A stretch of 5,257 nt of DNA from JBPYFK01 sp051984675 (lineage in GTDB: Bacteria; Actinomycetota; Actinomycetes; Mycobacteriales; Pseudonocardiaceae): the NCBI GenBank assembly GCA_051984675.1, contig JBPYFK010000122.1, positions 1 through 5,257 on the forward strand, read 5' to 3'. The stretch's first letter is position 1; every line of letters begins with the position of its first letter. The notes under the pieces were generated by a model. That model saw only the letters and a list, made by a program, of their open reading frames with translations, ran no database searches and was not told the origin of the DNA. This document shows, in pieces, positions 1 to 5,257 of the stretch. Made by a program: the position numbers and the translations under genes.

Positions 1-1
1 G

Positions 2-426
2 ACTGGATTCTTGTTGCCTACTCGCCCAGTGTGTTCGGTGCGATCCTGGACCCTGACCAGGGTGGTCCATGGAAATCGGCGCCCCGGCGACCGGCGTGCG
101 ACCGACCCACGTGGCTCGTACCCGAGATTCGGCGCGTTGTTCGTCGGCTACTACGAGGTTGAGCGCCTGCGATACGTGGGCAAGGCCGGAACCGGCTATG
201 ACGAACGCACCTTGCGTGAACTCCGTACGTGGCGCTTGACGCGCTTTGTTCGAGACTCATCGCCGTTTGCCGACGCAGGCTTCGAACGGGTGTGCATTGG
301 GTGTGGCCAAATTTCCGGCATCCAAGATTCAAGGATCTGCGCCCAAACAGGCCACACACGACTGCCGTACGAGAGCAACCGCTCGGGTCGCTTACGCTCG
401 AAAAGGGTCGTCAACCCGGTCAATGA
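2..426 (+). pseudogene. Decayed ATP-dependent DNA ligase, C-terminal (OB-fold) remnant
   Basis: The reading frame is open from the left edge. From about 101 it matches the C-terminal OB-fold domain of LigD/LigC-type ATP-dependent DNA ligases: TDPRGSYPRFGALFVGYYE (101-157), then LRYVGKAGTGYDE, then RDSSPFADA (256-282). In this family the next block is normally a GVHWVRPEL-like motif. Here that block (TGVHWVWP) appears only in a different frame, starting near 286, which fits loss of one G from a G run at about 285-290. In the new frame, WP is followed almost at once by RHPRFKDLRP, so the usual 17-20 residues between them (the EVxFTEWTxDGRL part) are missing. The frame then runs to a TGA at 424-426. 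Bases 1-100 stay open but I cannot align them to the expected EFVIGG-like block, so the 5' side may also be damaged. The nucleotidyltransferase domain would lie outside the window. The intact protein would seal DNA nicks, often with Ku in end joining; this copy should not work. Its 3' end overlaps the converging HAD gene by 35 bases. Family call from recalled motifs, not a search. Confidence 0.8.
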
Positions 427-1213
427 GTTCGGCCACGGAGCCGATAATCTTGGTCGGCTGGTACGGGAACATCGCGACGGTCTGCGCGCTGGAGATGCCG
501 GAGAGCACGAGGATCGTGTGTAAGCCGGACTCGAGTCCCGACCGAATGTCGGTATCCATGCGATCCCCGATGATTAACATGTCTTCCGAGTGGAGGACCC
601 ACGCTCGCAGAACCGACCGAATCATGAGCGGATTCGGCTTACCGACGTAGTACGGAGCATGATCCGTTACCCGCTCGATCAGTGCGGCCACCGCTCCAGT
701 CGCAGGCAATGTGCCGTGCGGGCTGGTGGCCTTCTCATCTGGGTTAGTGGCGATGAACCGGGCACCACGCTCGATGAGACGGATCGCCTGGCTGATCGCC
801 CGGAAACTATATTCGTGGGTTTCACCGAGGATCACATAGTCGGGATCGCGGTCGGTGAGCACGTAGCCGATGTCGTCCAGCGCTGTGATCAGCCCGGACT
901 CGCCGATGACGTGCGCTGACCCGCAAGGGTATTGCTTGTCGAGGAACTGGGCTGTGGCCAACGCTGAGGTCCAGATGGCCGACTCCGGCACGTCCAGTCC
1001 GGCCTTACGCAACAGCGCCCGCAGATTGCGAGGGGTGTGGATCGATTTGTTGGTGAATACGACGAAGGGGATGTCGTGCTCACGCAACGCAGCGAGAAAC
1101 TGGTCCGCACCGGGTACCATCTGTTCCTCGCCGTGCATGAGCACGCCGTCTAGGTCTATGAGGTATGTCCATGGGGTTAAACCGGCCACGCCAAGAATGC
1201 TCCATTCCCGCAT
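392..1213 (-). CDS. HAD-IIA family sugar-phosphatase, NagD-like
   Basis: Predicted cytosolic haloacid dehalogenase-type phosphatase, 273 residues from the ATG at 1213, close to the roughly 250 of E. coli NagD. All HAD motifs are present: motif I LIDLDGVL with the nucleophile and acid/base Asp at 20 and 22; motif II FVVFTNKS with Thr54; motif III YVGKPNP with Lys192; motif IV GDRMDTD with Asp217 and Asp222, which bind Mg2+. The C2-type cap between motifs II and III includes GARFIATNPD, a hallmark of subfamily IIA. Similarity to NagD runs the whole length, including VPGADQFL, ILGETHEYSF and ILVLSGISS. NagD removes phosphate from small phosphorylated metabolites such as nucleoside monophosphates; the substrate here is unknown. 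A GTG at 1318 would add 35 residues and overlap the HdeD stop as GTGA, but that extension is rich in Arg, Pro and Asp and lies ahead of where the family starts, so I prefer the ATG. Neither start has a strong ribosome binding site. It is the last gene of the minus-strand series and ends with TAA. Confidence 0.9.
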   Translation of the reverse strand: MREWSILGVAGLTPWTYLIDLDGVLMHGEEQMVPGADQFLAALREHDIPFVVFTNKSIHTPRNLRALLRKAGLDVPESAIWTSALATAQFLDKQYPCGSAHVIGESGLITALDDIGYVLTDRDPDYVILGETHEYSFRAISQAIRLIERGARFIATNPDEKATSPHGTLPATGAVAALIERVTDHAPYYVGKPNPLMIRSVLRAWVLHSEDMLIIGDRMDTDIRSGLESGLHTILVLSGISSAQTVAMFPYQPTKIIGSVAELIDRVDDPFRA

Positions 1214-1314
1214 GCCGTCAGGTCCGCGCGGATCACTGCGCTCCCGTGGGCGATCGTACGGCGGTGCGATATGACGCTCGTTCTGGTGGATCTGCGTCCT
1301 GGGTGAGCGCGTGG

Positions 1315-1896
1315 TCACCTCTCAAGTTGGGAAACGAGCTTTCGCAGCCGGTAGCCGTGGGCGATCAACGTTGTTCCGTAGATCAGGGCATAGACGCCGA
1401 CAGCGACCGCGATCCCCAACGCACCAGCGAAGGGCCACAGCAGGATAAGTACGCCCACGAGCGCCGTGAAGGTCCCAGCAGCGACCAGGATGGCTTCTCC
1501 GCGGATGTGCTTTCGTAACTTGAGGGCCGCGACGATCTCAAAGAGCCCGGTGACGACCGCCCACGCCCCAACCACGAGAGCGAGCGCCACGATCGTAATG
1601 CCTGGCCAGAGTGCCGCGATCACGCCGGCAGCGACGCCGACCAGCCCCCCGATGACGGCCGGCACGCGGTGGGACCACTTGCGATGGCGGAAAGCCTCGA
1701 CGATCAAGGCGATCCCGTTGAGAAAAGCGTATACCCCAAAGAGGAGCGCCAGCGCGACCGCTGTGACTGCCGGCCAGAGCAGAGCGACGAGGCCGAAGAT
1801 CACTGCCAGGACGCCCCGCGTGATCAGGATCCGACTCAAGGTTGGGGCAGGCAGCACGATGCCCGACGGCGCAGGGATGTGCCAGTGGGCAAACAT
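1315..1896 (-). CDS. HdeD family (DUF308) membrane protein
   Basis: Integral inner-membrane protein of 193 residues with six hydrophobic segments, at roughly residues 23-41, 43-68, 79-97, 99-124, 134-153 and 156-180. It is built from three copies of a two-helix unit. Each has a Trp-Pro at the hairpin turn (residues 41-42, 97-98, 154-155), followed by an ALxxGxxAxxxG pattern such as ALLFGVYAFLNG, ALVVGAWAVVTG and AVAVGVYALIYG. This is the layout of the HdeD/DUF308 family; E. coli HdeD is linked to acid resistance at high cell density, but its molecular activity is not established, so any stress role here is inference. The connecting loops are basic (RHRKWSHR, KLRKHIRG, YRLRKL), which suggests they face the cytoplasm. 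The ATG start is supported by GGAGG seven bases upstream. It lies 88 bases after the STAS gene and about 100 bases before the preferred HAD start, so the three are probably co-transcribed. Confidence 0.9.
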   Translation of the reverse strand: MFAHWHIPAPSGIVLPAPTLSRILITRGVLAVIFGLVALLWPAVTAVALALLFGVYAFLNGIALIVEAFRHRKWSHRVPAVIGGLVGVAAGVIAALWPGITIVALALVVGAWAVVTGLFEIVAALKLRKHIRGEAILVAAGTFTALVGVLILLWPFAGALGIAVAVGVYALIYGTTLIAHGYRLRKLVSQLER

Positions 1897-1903
1897 ACGT
1901 TAA

Positions 1904-1916
1904 CCTCCACTCCTCC
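1904..1916 (-). promoter_or_regulatory. Strong, doubled ribosome binding site of the HdeD gene
   Basis: Read on the minus strand, the bases before the HdeD ATG contain GGAGGAGTGGAGG. The nearer GGAGG (1908-1904) sits seven bases from the ATG, an ideal distance, and a second GGAGGA (1916-1911) lies just upstream. This is the clearest Shine-Dalgarno sequence in the window and fixes the HdeD start. The other minus-strand genes have weak or unrecognisable sites. Confidence 0.75.
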
Positions 1917-1984
1917 AGAAGGTCGTGCCGCACCTCACGCCCTGGCCTCTCGACGGCCTGGCGGATGTACTTTCGACACTGGGT

Positions 1985-2587
1985 TCACCCGTGGTGGCCC
2001 AGATCGATGATCCAGCGGCGTCGACCAGGTGTGCGCGGTTCAGGCACGTCGCTGAGCCCCTGTGGGCAGCGCAGACGCGTCCAGGATCCCTCGTACGGCT
2101 CGGTGGCTTCGAGAGAGGCGCGATAGAGTGCGAAGACCTCTTCAAGAGGCTCGTCGTCCATCGCGGCCATCGCAGGCGGAGTCAGGCCGGTCAATTCGAA
2201 GACGCCACCGCGCGCGGACATTTGCGTCTCGACCGTACGTAGTAGATCGAACAGGGCATGATTGATCTGATTGAGCCGAGAAACGTCTACCACGAGATGA
2301 CGTGTGCCAGCATGGATCAAGTCACCGAGATGGTTCCCGAGCTGGCGGCGGGCCCGCGCGTCCACGGGACCGGCGACCGTGACTGCGGCGTACTGGTCGC
2401 CTCGCTGCACCGAAGTGATCGTCAACTCCTCCGGTACCTCCACCAATGTGGATGTGACCGATCCTGCGATCATGTACTCCAGCTCAGCAAGAGCGGCGGT
2501 GCGCCACGGGTTCGCATGCACCTCGGTGGAGCGCGTAAGCGCGTCGCGCGCCGCATCGAGCTGTTGCTGGGACGGTGAAGTTGCCAT
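1985..2587 (-). CDS. STAS-domain protein (anti-sigma factor antagonist-like), atypical phosphosite
   Basis: Soluble protein of 200 residues. Residues about 54-160 follow the STAS fold: an opening strand LTITSVQRGDQYAAVTVAG, the PVDARARRQLGNHLGDLI helix, the LVVDVSRL strand (98-105), a helix from INHALFDLL, and the GGVFELTGL strand (127-135). STAS proteins such as SpoIIAA or RsbV bind anti-sigma kinases and are switched by phosphorylation of a Ser in a D-S-S/T-G motif after the central strand. Here that place reads Q-I-N-H-A-L (107-112), with no Ser or Thr, so it may be a non-phosphorylatable partner or a STAS protein with another role. Residues 1-50 form a probable helical extension (ALAELEYMIAGS), and the last 40 residues are rich in Pro and Arg with no known match. 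The ATG at 2587 has only a G-rich stretch close upstream (TAGGGGC). No anti-sigma kinase or sigma factor lies in the window. The fold call is fairly secure; the partner is unknown. Confidence 0.75.
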   Translation of the reverse strand: MATSPSQQQLDAARDALTRSTEVHANPWRTAALAELEYMIAGSVTSTLVEVPEELTITSVQRGDQYAAVTVAGPVDARARRQLGNHLGDLIHAGTRHLVVDVSRLNQINHALFDLLRTVETQMSARGGVFELTGLTPPAMAAMDDEPLEEVFALYRASLEATEPYEGSWTRLRCPQGLSDVPEPRTPGRRRWIIDLGHHG

Positions 2588-2799
2588 GCCCCTATCGTCC
2601 CCACTATCGATTCCGATGACCTCGGCCTGACAGGAGCAAATCGCCTACCCGTTCTCACATACCAGGGCGAGTCCCGCCCAAAGACGGTCACCCGCCGGCT
2701 TTCCGGGCCACCCAGGTGGCGAGGTTTTCCACACGCAAGCTGCGCAGATCCACGTGTCGTCATGCCTGTCTCGCCGCAGGCTCTGCTGCGTTAGTCGCG
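2588..2799. other. Gap between the small ORF and the STAS gene
   Basis: About 210 bases without a convincing gene. The short frames here overlap one another and resemble no family I know. The stretch probably holds the promoter for the STAS-HdeD-HAD series, but I cannot place a -35/-10 pair with confidence. The only visible structure is a short perfect inverted repeat at 2707-2720. Confidence 0.4.
2707..2720. repeat. Short perfect inverted repeat GCCACC-CA-GGTGGC
   Basis: Two six-base arms, GCCACC and GGTGGC, flank a two-base centre about 120 bases upstream of the STAS start. The spacing suits a dimeric regulator binding site better than a hairpin loop. On the plus strand it is followed by GAGGTTTT, which looks vaguely like a terminator, but no plus-strand gene ends here. 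It could also be chance in GC-rich DNA. Confidence 0.3.
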
Positions 2800-3069
2800 C
2801 TATCCCGTCTCCGTGCTCTGGCGGGCCAACAGGGCGGTCAGGTGCCTCACGGCCGTGGCCACCTCGGCGTCGTGGCTGGTGAGCAGATCCGCGAGCTCGC
2901 CGACCTGCTGCACGATTTCGGCGCAGCACTGGAGAATCTCCCGACGTGCGGAAGGCGAGGACCAGTACTCGTCGTCGTACTGCTGACAGGTGCTCACAAG
3001 CCAGCTGGCGAGGCTGAGTTCGTGCAGCACCGGATTGTGCAACCGCGGAAGTTCCGCGTCATAGCCCAT
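2800..3069 (-). CDS. Small helical protein of unknown function
   Basis: I do not recognise this protein. From the ATG at 3069 it has 89 residues; a GTG at 3138 in the same frame would give 112 and leave only 24 bases after the FUSC stop. Neither start has a good ribosome binding site, and the extra 23 residues (Arg-, His- and Pro-rich) look less like ordinary coding sequence. The body appears all-helical and soluble, with two likely amphipathic helices, around residues 12-35 (NPVLHELSLASWLVS) and 43-63 (REILQCCAEIVQQVGELADL), then a third near 68-83. It has three Cys, at 28, 48 and 49, the last two adjacent, which is notable in so small a protein, but no CxxC motif. There is no signal peptide or membrane segment. 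It follows the FUSC gene in the same direction and is probably co-transcribed with it. Coding is supported by a helical composition coherent over the full length and by the lack of a better frame in the interval. Confidence 0.6.
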   Translation of the reverse strand: MGYDAELPRLHNPVLHELSLASWLVSTCQQYDDEYWSSPSARREILQCCAEIVQQVGELADLLTSHDAEVATAVRHLTALLARQSTETG

Positions 3070-3162
3070 GCTTCGAGGATGCACCCCGGGCGCTGTGGGC
3101 GCAGCATCGTGGTAGGACCGCCGAAGACGTCGGCCCACGATGAGTGCGCTGGGGCCGGTGTT

Positions 3163-4560
3163 CTACCCGGTCGGGCCCGAGGGCGTTCCGGCCCCTCGGT
3201 TGGGCTGTCGGAGACGCCCCAGGCGTTGCTGCATGGCTGACACAACACGCCATAGCCGACGCAGGGAGGGGCGGAAGAGGTGTAGGTGCGCAGCTGGTGT
3301 TGGCGCCACCGCCAGGCTGTGCCCGCCGCCCACCGGGTCGATTTCCGCGAGGATGCGCGAGAGGTCTGCGAGCACGCTGCCCAGCGTCAACCAGCTGCCG
3401 GGTGTTTGGTTCTCCCTGCCCAAGGAGCAGGTGACGTCCCCGGCGATCGTGGCCAGCCGCGAGCGCGCCTCCTCGACGATGTTGATGAGTTTCTGTCGGG
3501 GGCTGTCCTCGCCTGGACGAGGGGCACTATCAGGGTCGTCGATAGCCAGCACGTTCGCCCAGGTATCGACCGCACGACCGACGACTGCCACCAGGGCACC
3601 GACCCTTGCCGTGGTATCGGGATCCCATTGTCCAGCGCGTCCCTCACCGACATCGACGATCGTCCGTGCGATTCCGGTGATTTGATCTACAATATGGCCA
3701 AACGCTTCGGTGGCCGCCCGAAGCCGCCATAACAGGGCGGTCGGGGCGGGTTTGGGTCCCACGCTGACGGAAAGACTGCGCCGAAGATTATATCGTAAGC
3801 TTTCTGCCGCGCGATCCAGTTCGTTTTGGATCTCGGCGATGTTGTTATGCAAGTCTCGCGCGTGCCACAGTAACTCCCTCGTGGGGGCTGCGGCGAACAC
3901 CAGACGGGTGTCACCGGAGAGCTGGTTGCCGATCTGCATGGTGAGTCCAGCCACGTGTTTGGCCAACGTGGCAAGCGAGTCTCGTGCAGCATGCACGTGC
4001 AACGGCGGGGCCACCAAAACGTTCATGCAGACCCCGACGGCAGCACCTAGCAGCGTTTCGACGACCCGATCATGGGCGTATCCACTCGCTGTGTCGCCCA
4101 CTGCGAGCACTAGCAGCGCGCTGACGGCGACCTGGCTGGTCTGGTTGCCCAGCCGGAACAGCCGGCCCACTGCTAAGGACACCAGCAGCACCACGGTCAA
4201 GCTCCAGGCGTTGAGCCCCAGCCATCGTCCCATCCCTAGGGCCAGCAGGACCCCCAACACCACCCCAACCACCCGCAACACGCCCGTACGAACCGTCTGG
4301 TACACAGTTGCCTGCACCACCAGTACGGCCGCGAGCGCAGCGAGTACAGGCCGTGGAGAGCCAGTCAACAGGCCCACTCCCACCCATGCGGCGCCTGCGG
4401 CACCAGCTGTTTTGAGGATGAGAAGCACACTGTTCTCGGGGCGCGAAGCAGCCCCGACCGCGTGCAGCGGCCCTGACAGCAATCGCCTCTCACGTACCGC
4501 ACCCACGCCCCTGGCTCGGTGACTGGGGTGGTTCGGGTCAGCCCGTTGATATCTCGCCAT
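3163..4560 (-). CDS. FUSC family membrane protein (aromatic acid exporter-like)
   Basis: Membrane protein of 465 residues. After a basic N-terminus of about 44 residues come six hydrophobic segments, at roughly 45-65, 71-89, 93-110, 118-134, 142-158 and 166-186. Within them are patterns typical of FUSC/ArAE proteins: R-TGVLRVVGVVLGVLLALG (91-109), matching the R-x(2)-G-T-x(2)-G element, and DRVVETLLGAAVGVCMN (164-180), matching the R-x(2)-[DE]-T-x-x-G-x(3)-[AG] element that ends in NVLVAPP. Residues 190-445 form a long, mostly helical soluble region, probably cytoplasmic, with coiled-coil-like parts (LHNNIAEIQNELDRAAESLR). E. coli AaeB and plant-type FUSC proteins carry two such membrane halves; this one has a single half, as is common in Gram-positive relatives, so it may dimerise. 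Family members are thought to export aromatic acids or other amphiphiles; the substrate here cannot be read. The ATG at 4560 has only a weak GGTG upstream. Codon 255 is TTA, rare in GC-rich actinobacteria. The gene ends with TAG, shortly before the small helical ORF. Confidence 0.85.
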   Translation of the reverse strand: MARYQRADPNHPSHRARGVGAVRERRLLSGPLHAVGAASRPENSVLLILKTAGAAGAAWVGVGLLTGSPRPVLAALAAVLVVQATVYQTVRTGVLRVVGVVLGVLLALGMGRWLGLNAWSLTVVLLVSLAVGRLFRLGNQTSQVAVSALLVLAVGDTASGYAHDRVVETLLGAAVGVCMNVLVAPPLHVHAARDSLATLAKHVAGLTMQIGNQLSGDTRLVFAAAPTRELLWHARDLHNNIAEIQNELDRAAESLRYNLRRSLSVSVGPKPAPTALLWRLRAATEAFGHIVDQITGIARTIVDVGEGRAGQWDPDTTARVGALVAVVGRAVDTWANVLAIDDPDSAPRPGEDSPRQKLINIVEEARSRLATIAGDVTCSLGRENQTPGSWLTLGSVLADLSRILAEIDPVGGGHSLAVAPTPAAHLHLFRPSLRRLWRVVSAMQQRLGRLRQPNRGAGTPSGPTG

Positions 4561-4899
4561 TCACACCACGACTCACCGGTCCTTGCCGAATCCAGGCCGC
4601 CTGCCGGCGACACCCATCAGACGAATCCGCCAATACTTGATGATGTCGCAAGTCGTCGCTCTTTGTATGTTCAGGATACGAGACAGCGCACGAGTCGTCT
4701 CCGAAGCCGAGAACGCCGGTGCCACGCCCACTGAGACTGCCCATGTTCACCGAGGACGCATCCCTCAAACGCTGCTGAAATATGCCACCCCAAGTGTTGG
4801 ACGCGGTAATCGTTCACGAAACCGCGAAACCGATTCGGCCTCAGGCCGCTCCGTTTCCAGCAACCGCAGATGAGCTAAGGAGGCTATGCGCCCGAAAGG
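4561..4899. other. Long gene-free stretch upstream of FUSC
   Basis: About 340 bases between the thioredoxin stop and the FUSC ATG. Open frames exist on both strands (for example plus 4583-4873 and minus 4538-4768), but their composition looks random, they overlap each other, and none resembles a known family. Parts are less GC-rich than the genes around them, as expected for a promoter region driving FUSC on the minus strand. I could not identify a convincing -35/-10 pair or an operator for a known regulator. A perfect palindrome lies at 4836-4848 and an isolated AAGGAGG at 4877-4883. Confidence 0.5.
4836..4848. repeat. Perfect 13-base palindrome CGGCCT-C-AGGCCG
   Basis: Six-base arms around a single central base, in the gap between the thioredoxin and FUSC genes. 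The one-base centre rules out a simple hairpin with full arms, so a protein-binding site or chance are the likelier explanations. It lies about 50 bases downstream of the thioredoxin stop in the direction of transcription, and no T run follows it. Confidence 0.3.
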
Positions 4900-5257
4900 T
4901 CATATCCGGTGCCTGCTGATACGCGAAACCGGACCGGTCTCCTGCACCCCAGGAGTCCTACGTCGATCGTCGACACGTCTTGATGCCCGAGGGACCGGGC
5001 GGCGAACCATCCGGTTTCGAATTCGCTCACCTCGGCGATCAGCCGTCCCCCAGCAACGGAGAACGATCACCTGCCGCAAATCTGGCCGGCGGCTGTGCAT
5101 CCATGCCGCCAGCGCCGGTAGGGCAGCGCACAGGTGACGTGCGACCACGCGTGAACCGTGCAGCACTAGCAGTGTCGGCAGCGCCTGCGCAGCAAAGCGC
5201 TCTGATATCTCCCGCTCCTTGTCCACATTTACCTTGACCACCTTCACACGTCCCGCG
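4900..5257 (-). CDS. Thioredoxin-fold protein, C-terminal part, with unusual tail (partial)
   Basis: The gene enters from the right edge; its frame is open at 5256 (A-G-R before V-K-V-V-K), so the true start lies outside the window and the GTG at 5247 is internal. The visible part begins with the thioredoxin core VKVVKVNVDKEREISERFA, then the cis-proline loop QALPTLLVL (Pro24 counting from that GTG), then GSRVVARHL and ALPALAAWM, matching the last two strands and final helix. The WCxPC active site would be about 30 residues upstream, so redox activity cannot be checked. Two oddities: the conserved V-G-A-x-P turn reads L-C-A-A-L-P and is about one residue short, and the frame continues about 66 residues beyond the final helix in an Arg-rich sequence of no known family before a TGA at 4902. 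Typical thioredoxins stop within about 10 residues of that helix. This may be a lost stop, a frameshifted end, or a gene in decay. An intact thioredoxin would reduce protein disulfides in the cytosol. Confidence 0.75.
   Translation of the reverse strand, partial: AGRVKVVKVNVDKEREISERFAAQALPTLLVLHGSRVVARHLCAALPALAAWMHSRRPDLRQVIVLRCWGTADRRGERIRNRMVRRPVPRASRRVDDRRRTPGVQETGPVSRISRHRI

Noticed and set aside
373..384. GAGC-AACC-GCTC hairpin after the HAD stop as a terminator
   Set aside because: The stem is only four base pairs and has no T run in the direction of transcription.
11..523. Plus-strand open frame of 170 residues at the left edge taken as one intact protein
   Set aside because: Only the first part matches a ligase. 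After about 285 the match moves to another frame, and the rest of this frame runs antisense through the HAD gene with no family resemblance.
2707..2730. Inverted repeat plus TTTT as an intrinsic terminator
   Set aside because: The T run is on the plus strand, separated from the stem by GAGG, and no plus-strand gene ends there; the centre is only two bases.
2716..3240. Plus-strand open frame of 174 residues
   Set aside because: It spans the small helical ORF and the FUSC 3' end in antisense, has no recognisable domain and no ribosome binding site.
3710..4522. Plus-strand open frame of 270 residues
   Set aside because: It is antisense to the FUSC gene, its composition (Ser, Thr, Ala, Pro, Arg) is typical of a reverse-strand shadow in GC-rich DNA, and the FUSC frame shows real membrane segments and family motifs.
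4561..4899. DosR-type or other known operator upstream of FUSC
   Set aside because: I looked for a GGGACT...AGTCCC-like palindrome because the gene mix suggested a stress regulon, and found no convincing match.
4886..5137. Plus-strand frame after AAGGAGG as a gene
   Set aside because: The site is only two bases from the ATG, the product is an Arg-rich sequence with no family match, and it is antisense to the thioredoxin gene.

Overview
This window is GC-rich (visibly above 60%). Its codon use, GTG/ATG starts and family matches suggest an actinobacterium, probably Mycobacterium-like. That placement is inference; nothing in the window identifies a species.

Every gene that looks intact lies on the minus strand, so transcription runs from right to left. 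In that order they are: the C-terminal part of a thioredoxin-fold protein that enters from the right edge (4900-5257); a gene-free stretch of about 340 bases (4561-4899); a FUSC-type membrane protein with six predicted membrane segments and a long soluble C-terminal half (3163-4560); a small unrecognised helical protein (2800-3069, or up to 3138 with a GTG start); a gap of roughly 210 bases before a STAS-domain protein whose usual phosphorylatable Ser/Thr position reads Asn-His-Ala (1985-2587); an HdeD/DUF308 membrane protein with a strong ribosome binding site (1315-1896); and a NagD-like HAD-IIA phosphatase (392-1213, with a possible GTG start at 1318).

The left edge carries the only recognisable plus-strand coding remnant. 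It is the C-terminal OB-fold part of an ATP-dependent DNA ligase of the LigD/LigC type, broken by a probable one-base deletion near 285-290 and by loss of about 17-20 codons near 310-315. It ends at 426, converging on and slightly overlapping the HAD gene.

The short gaps (about 25-100 bases) within FUSC-small ORF and STAS-HdeD-HAD suggest two or three minus-strand transcription units. The mix of HdeD, thioredoxin, STAS and FUSC proteins resembles a stress-tolerance or envelope-homeostasis neighbourhood, but no shared pathway can be shown from sequence alone. The decayed ligase on the left and the odd C-terminal tail of the thioredoxin on the right suggest an accessory region undergoing gene decay. 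I see no RNA genes, insertion sequences, CRISPR arrays or clear new system. The STAS variant and the unknown small protein are the least explained parts.
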